Part shown: piece after piece, positions 17,668 to 22,503 of the stretch
Layout of the letters: each line of letters starts with the position of its first letter
Numbering within the stretch: position 1 is the stretch's first letter
NCBI GenBank assembly: GCA_001931875.2
Contig: MSJH02000720.1
Span: 1 to 22,503, forward strand
Reading direction: 5' to 3'
Source of the DNA: Byssochlamys sp. IMV 00236
Lineage: Eukaryota; Ascomycota; Eurotiomycetes; Eurotiales; Thermoascaceae
DNA length: 22,503 nucleotides
Position numbers and translations under genes: made by a program
The notes under the pieces: generated by a model
What the model was told of the DNA's origin: nothing
The model's database searches: none
The model's input: the letters and a program-made list of their open reading frames with translations, nothing else

Positions 17668-18124
17668 ATAAGTTTATTATATAGCTTCATACTTCCCCTC
17701 GGGTAAACAAACAAACAAACAAACAAAAAAAAAAAACTCTTCTTTACACTAATACAATGCATTATCATTCACATTGAATAAAGTTTTTTTATTTTAAAAA
17801 AGAGATGTTCTTACAATGATAAAATGTTTATCGCATGAAATTTCTAAAGCCTGTTTAATTTATTCTAGTCTTCTCGTACGACTTGTCTAATATACAATGA
17901 CGACTCTTTTTTATGATGACATGGTACGATATTACTAACCAGATCATGCCCCCAAACCAAGTTTGTTTCACTTTAAAGCATACATAATTTAGGTGCATAT
18001 CAACGTCACTTTAATTAAAGATTGCGTTAGAGACTGTCATGGTTAAAACAGAAAGAATTGATCAGCCGCGCAGCAGTGGGCAATCAAGCAAAATTTTATT
18101 ATGGTATAAGGGACGTTGCCGAGC
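17668..18124. other. Convergent intergenic region with CAAA repeat
   Basis: This holds the 3' flanks of the Ish1-domain gene (plus) and the kinase gene (minus). It contains a (CAAA)n repeat at about 17706-17726 running into an A run, and AATAAA at 17777-17782, a likely poly(A) signal for the Ish1-domain gene. No gene is visible. Confidence 0.5.
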
Positions 18125-21020
18125 CTAAACAGCAACCATGGTTTCTTTATGGTTATCAAGTAGAGCACCAATGCTTCCACCACTACTAGCTGTGCTCATT
18201 CTATTATTATTATTATCATTGTTGTTGTTGTTGTTGTCGCTTGTAGTATCATGCAATCGTCCTTCTTCTTCTTCTTCAACAGTGGATTCAGCAACTGAAT
18301 GCTGATTCAAGTATCCGTTCTTTTGTTTTAACTTTAAGGAATCCATCAATGTATGATATAAGTATTTGTAAGCCCAGACATTGCCTCTCATTCGACGCAT
18401 GTCTACAATATAAAGACCAGGTAGATTCTTTATCCTACAGAGCTCAATACTGAATCTGACCTCGTCGCCTGGATCGACGGAGGGTTCACCATAGATAACA
18501 CTCTTCTTTTCCTTTGGTTCTGAAGGAGGGTGCTGACTAGCTGTGCTCGATCTGCGCAAGATGTTGCGAAGATGAGGGTTATGTGGTTGAGGATGATGAA
18601 TAGGAGGCATCTTCTTAGGTCGCACACATTTCAATTTGTATTCGCCTCCATCTCGCTTAAACTCGAGTCCCATTGCTTTCAAAGTCTGCTTCACTTCGAC
18701 AAACACTTGAGCGGGCGGTCGAGAGGTCAGTGCTTCCTGATCGACAGCACCGTGATGAGTACGAAGTTTAGGATCATTCGATACATATGCATTCGGCTGT
18801 CCACTTGATCTGTTGACAGTACCTATATCAATGGGAGTCATCAGTAAGACAAAACTCTTGTCATGATCGTTCCACACTTACTTAATGGTTTTTTCTTGAA
18901 CCAATCCATAAACTTCTTTCCGGCACTACGGTGTTTTTCTTTATCGGACATGGTATGCTCAGAAACGGAAGGTACCATGTGAGCTTGGTTGTCCGCAGGT
19001 CGATGTGATGTTGTTGTTGTTGTCGTCGTCGTCGTTGGCTGACGTCTGTGAGCGATGTTGTCTGTCACCGAGTTTACCAAGAGACTAAGTGTCTTTCGTC
19101 TTGTACCCGTGGACGAGGGTCGTGCAGTCGAAGGTGTCGTCGCTGTCGGTATGTTGCTCGCACGATTGTGTCGTTTGTGAGGCGTGCTTGCGCTCGAATT
19201 AGGGGTTGGACTAGTATTATTTGTGTTACGACGCTGTATGCTGGATAAGAATTTAGCTTGCAAAATCGAGGAATGACTTTCTTCTGTTGCTGCTGATGCC
19301 GTTGCTAGTGACATGTGCCTTGTACGCTTTTCATTCGTGTTACGTGGTTTAGGCGTGGTGCTGTGACCAGAAAGGAAATGGAGAACCTTTTCGGTGGATG
19401 AAGAAACAGTTGATTTGGGACGTACTTTGTTCTTTGCTGCCCGTTGTATGGGCTCTTTGGATGATGTTTGCTTATTTTCTTTTTCTGGTGTAGGTAATTC
19501 TTCTTTTTTGGGTTCCGTAGTTGTTGTGGTGGATGATGCAACTGTAGATGAAACATCCTCCATGACGACGTCTTGTTGTGGTGGTGGCTCTTGCTGTTGT
19601 GATGGTGGCTGTTGTTCTTGTGCTTGTTCATTTTCTGGCTGAGTCATATCAAGGGTTGATGTACTTGCTGGTATTACTTGATCTTGCTCGGTGGTGTCTT
19701 CCTTTTCGGGCACAATAGCAAGTGACGACGAGCCTCTCTTTGTCAGCACACTCTTCATCTGTTCTTGTTCTTCGTCTTCATTAATATTTACAAATAGGTG
19801 TCTATGTGCACTGAGCCAAGGATGAGCCATAATTGTTTCCATAGTACATCTCTTTTCGGGATCTGGAACGAGCATGAGACTAAGTAGATCACAGGCTTCT
19901 TTGGATATATAGTCTGGGAATATAAGTGGTGTGCTCAGGATATACTTATACAGCAGATTGATGTTGTAACTGTCTGGATTTGCTGGATCGTCGTCGTAAG
20001 GTAGATAACCGCAGAGCATAGCAAAAAGAATTACACCACATGACCAAATGTCGACTGCGGGACCAACGTAAACGCCTTGATTCATGACAAGTTCAGGTGC
20101 AGCATAGCATGGAGAACCACAGGATGTTGACATTAGATCGTCCATGGGTGAAGAAAACTGGTTAGCAAATCCAAAGTCAGTAATTAATACATTTCTATTT
20201 CTATCTAACAAAAGATTTTCCTATTCCATGTGTCAGTATCAATACACTATTATCTAAAAAGAGATTCTTACCAGCTTCAAATCTCTGTGTACAATGCGTT
20301 TTTGATGCATGTAGTGTACACCACTCATCAGCTGTGCAAACAATCGACTGGCATCTTTTTCCTTGAGATAACGATGAGCGAGGATATAATCAAATAGCTC
20401 ACCACCAGTAGCACATTGTAAGATGATACCAATATATTTTTCCGTTTCAATTACATCATACAATTCTACAATGTTTGGATGATGAAGTCTCTGTCGATTG
20501 TATCAATATTTGTGTAAGTACAATATATTGTAATATTTTACCCGTAACACAGATATTTCTCTCTCCACTTTAGTCATACGTGATGATGAATCTATACTTT
20601 CCTTTCTGATCAATTTGATAGCTACCTACAATAGTATGAATATACATAACAAGGGGGGGAAAGAAATAGATTCCAAAAAGCTACCTCCTGGCCTGACTTG
20701 ATTTCGATACCAAACTTGACTTTACCAAATTCTCCTTCTCCCAAAGTTTGTAATAATAAATATGGACCAAACACAGTTGGTTTTCTTCCAGGAGGTAATT
20801 GATAATGATATAGCTGGTAATAGTATTGCCACCATGGTTGATTCCGCTTTTTCTCTTGGTGCTCTTCTTCTTGCTGTCGCATCTTTTGTAGCTCACTTGG
20901 CATTGCAGTGACAGAATAAGCTCTTTGTTGATGTCGAGACGGAGTTGGTTCGCTACTGTCGGCACTTGAAGGAATAAAACTCATAAAACTGTTTCGCTCT
21001 TCCTGATGTGAAAAAGTCAT
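18125..21020 (-). CDS. Kin4/MARK-like serine/threonine kinase with KA1 domain, five exons
   Basis: This is a CAMK-group (CAMKL) protein kinase. Exons 21020-20685, 20625-20542, 20490-20272, 20220-18882 and 18822-18125 join in phase to 891 residues. The kinase domain (about 85-345) has the Gly loop [12 protein letters not shown], catalytic Lys116 (VAIK), HRD with Asp210, DFG at 228-230 and the activation segment [15 protein letters not shown]. Thr245 there sits where MARK/AMPK kinases are phosphorylated by LKB1-type kinases. [19 protein letters not shown] and [14 protein letters not shown] match fungal Kin4-type kinases. A long Ser/Thr/Gln/Pro-rich linker follows, with a Gln/Pro tract, a run of Thr and an Asn run. 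A KA1-type membrane/autoinhibitory domain follows: [20 protein letters not shown] (about 702-721) and [10 protein letters not shown] to [12 protein letters not shown] (about 782-819), separated by a 50-residue insertion. Kin4 guards spindle position and polarity in yeast; the role here is inferred. Confidence 0.93.
19011..19034. repeat. Trinucleotide repeat coding poly-Thr in the kinase
   Basis: A run of GTT/GTC triplets on the plus strand encodes about ten Thr in a row on the minus strand. Similar triplet runs nearby encode Asn (about 18201-18240) and Glu (about 18262-18277). All lie outside the folded domains and are likely variable in length between strains. Confidence 0.7.
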
Positions 21021-22503
21021 GGTTGCAAGATTCCCTTCTTTTACTATCTCTTATAAAAAGATATAAAACGTGACAAATCTCCTTTTTTAGGAAATACAAA
21101 AAAGGGGGGAAATTGGGAATTGGAGCGAAGGAAGAACAAAAAAGAAGAGAAGAAAAAAAAAACACTTGAAGGGCTATAATAACTTGTTTAATCTCCGCTG
21201 CTTGTATCTGGACTTTATGATTTGCTTGTGACTATTTTATCCTGTCATGGTATCTATGGCAATGAAGAGCCTTACATTTTCGTTGCTATAGAGAATGGTT
21301 GTAGTAGAAAGTTTTGTCCATTGTATTTCTCTTGGAAGTATAACGAATCTTGTTTGATATGTAACAGATGGATGGTTCTTATAAACATGGTTTTTCATCT
21401 ATATTGTCCAATAAAAAGCTGCATGAGTTAAATTATGCCTTTCATCATCTTTGCTGTGTCTATGTGTGTTTTGTATGCAAAGTGAAACCTCAATTTCAAT
21501 GGTTTCTTTATTTACTCTGAAACCCTTAAAGACATGGTACTTTGTAAAGAAGAATGACCAAGAAACATGTGCGATAGCCCATAAAGCAGATTTTGCTAGA
21601 AGAGCATCTTGTTATGCGTCCCTGAAAATCAATTTGTTTGGGCTGCATAAAAGGCGGCATCAATCTTGATAGGGACACCTTTCTCCCTTTTTTTCCGAAT
21701 GAAACGTTTAAAAAAAGGAAAAGAAAAAAGAGGCGAAACAAGTCATGCGCTCGGGGCAGCTGATTTCCTGGAGCAGTCGTATCTGTCACACGGTCTAAAG
21801 CATAAATATAGACACTGGAGGAGGACTTTGGTCCCCGTTAGGGCTAGCTGAAAATGTAGTATTGAATAGTCAAATAGGATTCCTCTCTTTATGTCTTTCT
21901 AAAGTAAGATTCTTTTTTTAGCTTTCATCTTTAATAGTAATCGATGTTTGATTCTGTTTCTAAGACGATTCATTGAAGATGACGTTGAAGGACTATGCTG
22001 TTTATGGACATGTAATAACAAACTCTGCCTTAGAATACTGCAGAAAGTCTCTGAACCAATAAACGGTTGCTTTTTTTTAAGAGAGTTTCTTGTAGTTCTG
22101 ATTAGTTATGAGAAACACACTCATACAACTGTTACAGATGAGTATTTTTGTGTATGAAATAGAGAGATGGGATTTCTCAATATGCTACATGTCTAAAAAT
22201 ATGTTTCAGGATCTAGAATGGGTACACATGGGATAGAGTCTTTTTTAGAGTTTTTGGTAGCTCCAACTATTACAGTTTCTAAAAAAAGATAGATAATAAT
22301 ATCCTATTGCTGGATATGCAGTAAATAGCTGTATCAAAAACAAACTTTTTACCACCTGATACCATGGCAACATTCTCTAATTTTGTTGGTAAATGTGTCG
22401 ACAATGAAAATAGTCGTAAACAGAGAAAGTTGAAAGAGGAAGGGGGGCGGGGAGGATGACCTGGAAAAGCAGGAGGTGAGGGGAATAAAAAAAAAAAAAA
22501 AAA
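21021..22503. other. Kinase upstream region and gene-free window end
   Basis: No supported gene in about 1.5 kb. The first 170 bp are purine-rich on the plus strand (runs such as AAAAAAGGGGGGAAA near 21100) and should hold the kinase promoter. The remainder has short ORFs in several frames without domains. A GC-richer patch near 21740-21855 contains a small hairpin, GGAC-TTTG-GTCC, but fits no RNA family I know. The window ends in an A17 run. Confidence 0.45.

Noticed and set aside
17913..17990. Possible second box C/D snoRNA (ATGATGA at 17913-17919)
   Set aside because: No CTGA box D, C' box or rRNA-like guide follows within about 100 nt.
1..22503. CRISPR array, prokaryotic operon or prophage
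   Set aside because: No spaced direct repeats, and the spliced genes, U1 snRNA and ribosomal protein gene show that the DNA is eukaryotic nuclear.

Overview
This window looks like nuclear DNA of an early-diverging filamentous fungus, most likely Mucoromycota (Mucorales-like). The clues are AT-rich, compact genes with many short GT-AG introns (about 50-70 nt), long A/T and GA/CT tracts between genes, a long Sel1-repeat protein of a kind common in these fungi, and a fungal gene set (OLE1-type desaturase with fused cytochrome b5, type II NADH dehydrogenase, Kin4-like kinase, Ish1-domain protein). I cannot name the species. The window starts in an A30 run and ends in an A17 run.

Layout. 1-885: no supported gene. 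886-1049 (-): a U1 spliceosomal snRNA gene with a TATA box. 1615-2733 (-): RPL7 (uL30), three exons; its second intron uses a GC donor and contains a box C/D snoRNA whose guide matches the 25S rRNA segment served in yeast by snR39/snR39b/snR59, and its first intron has strong self-complementarity. 3418-5760 (+): a Sel1-repeat protein whose last repeat is broken by two compensating one-base shifts. 6113-7294 (-): a six-exon coiled-coil protein of unknown function. 7625-7933 (-): a small protein carrying the signature of the death-associated protein 1 (DAP1/DAPL1) family. 7934-10299: a gene-poor stretch with degenerate ORFs. 10300-11259 (+): PEX19, three exons, ending in a farnesylation box. 11303-13225 (-): mitochondrial type II NADH dehydrogenase, seven exons, tail-to-tail with PEX19 with 43 bp between stop codons. 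13503-14876 (-): delta-9 fatty acid desaturase. 14877-16230: divergent intergenic region. 16231-17667 (+): ER-type Ish1-domain protein ending in RDEL. 18125-21020 (-): five-exon Kin4/MARK-like protein kinase with a C-terminal KA1 domain. 21021-22503: no supported gene.

The genes are mostly independent housekeeping units, not an operon-like system. The most notable material is RNA-level: a U1 gene and, 0.6 kb upstream of it on the same strand, an RPL7 gene with a GC-AG intron carrying a snoRNA. The intronic location of this guide in RPL7 matches the arrangement known in budding yeast. The DAP1-family protein is the most interesting protein because vertebrate members plug the exit tunnel of dormant ribosomes. 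All exon joins were deduced by eye from splice-site motifs, reading-frame phase and family resemblance; no alignment or expression data were available.
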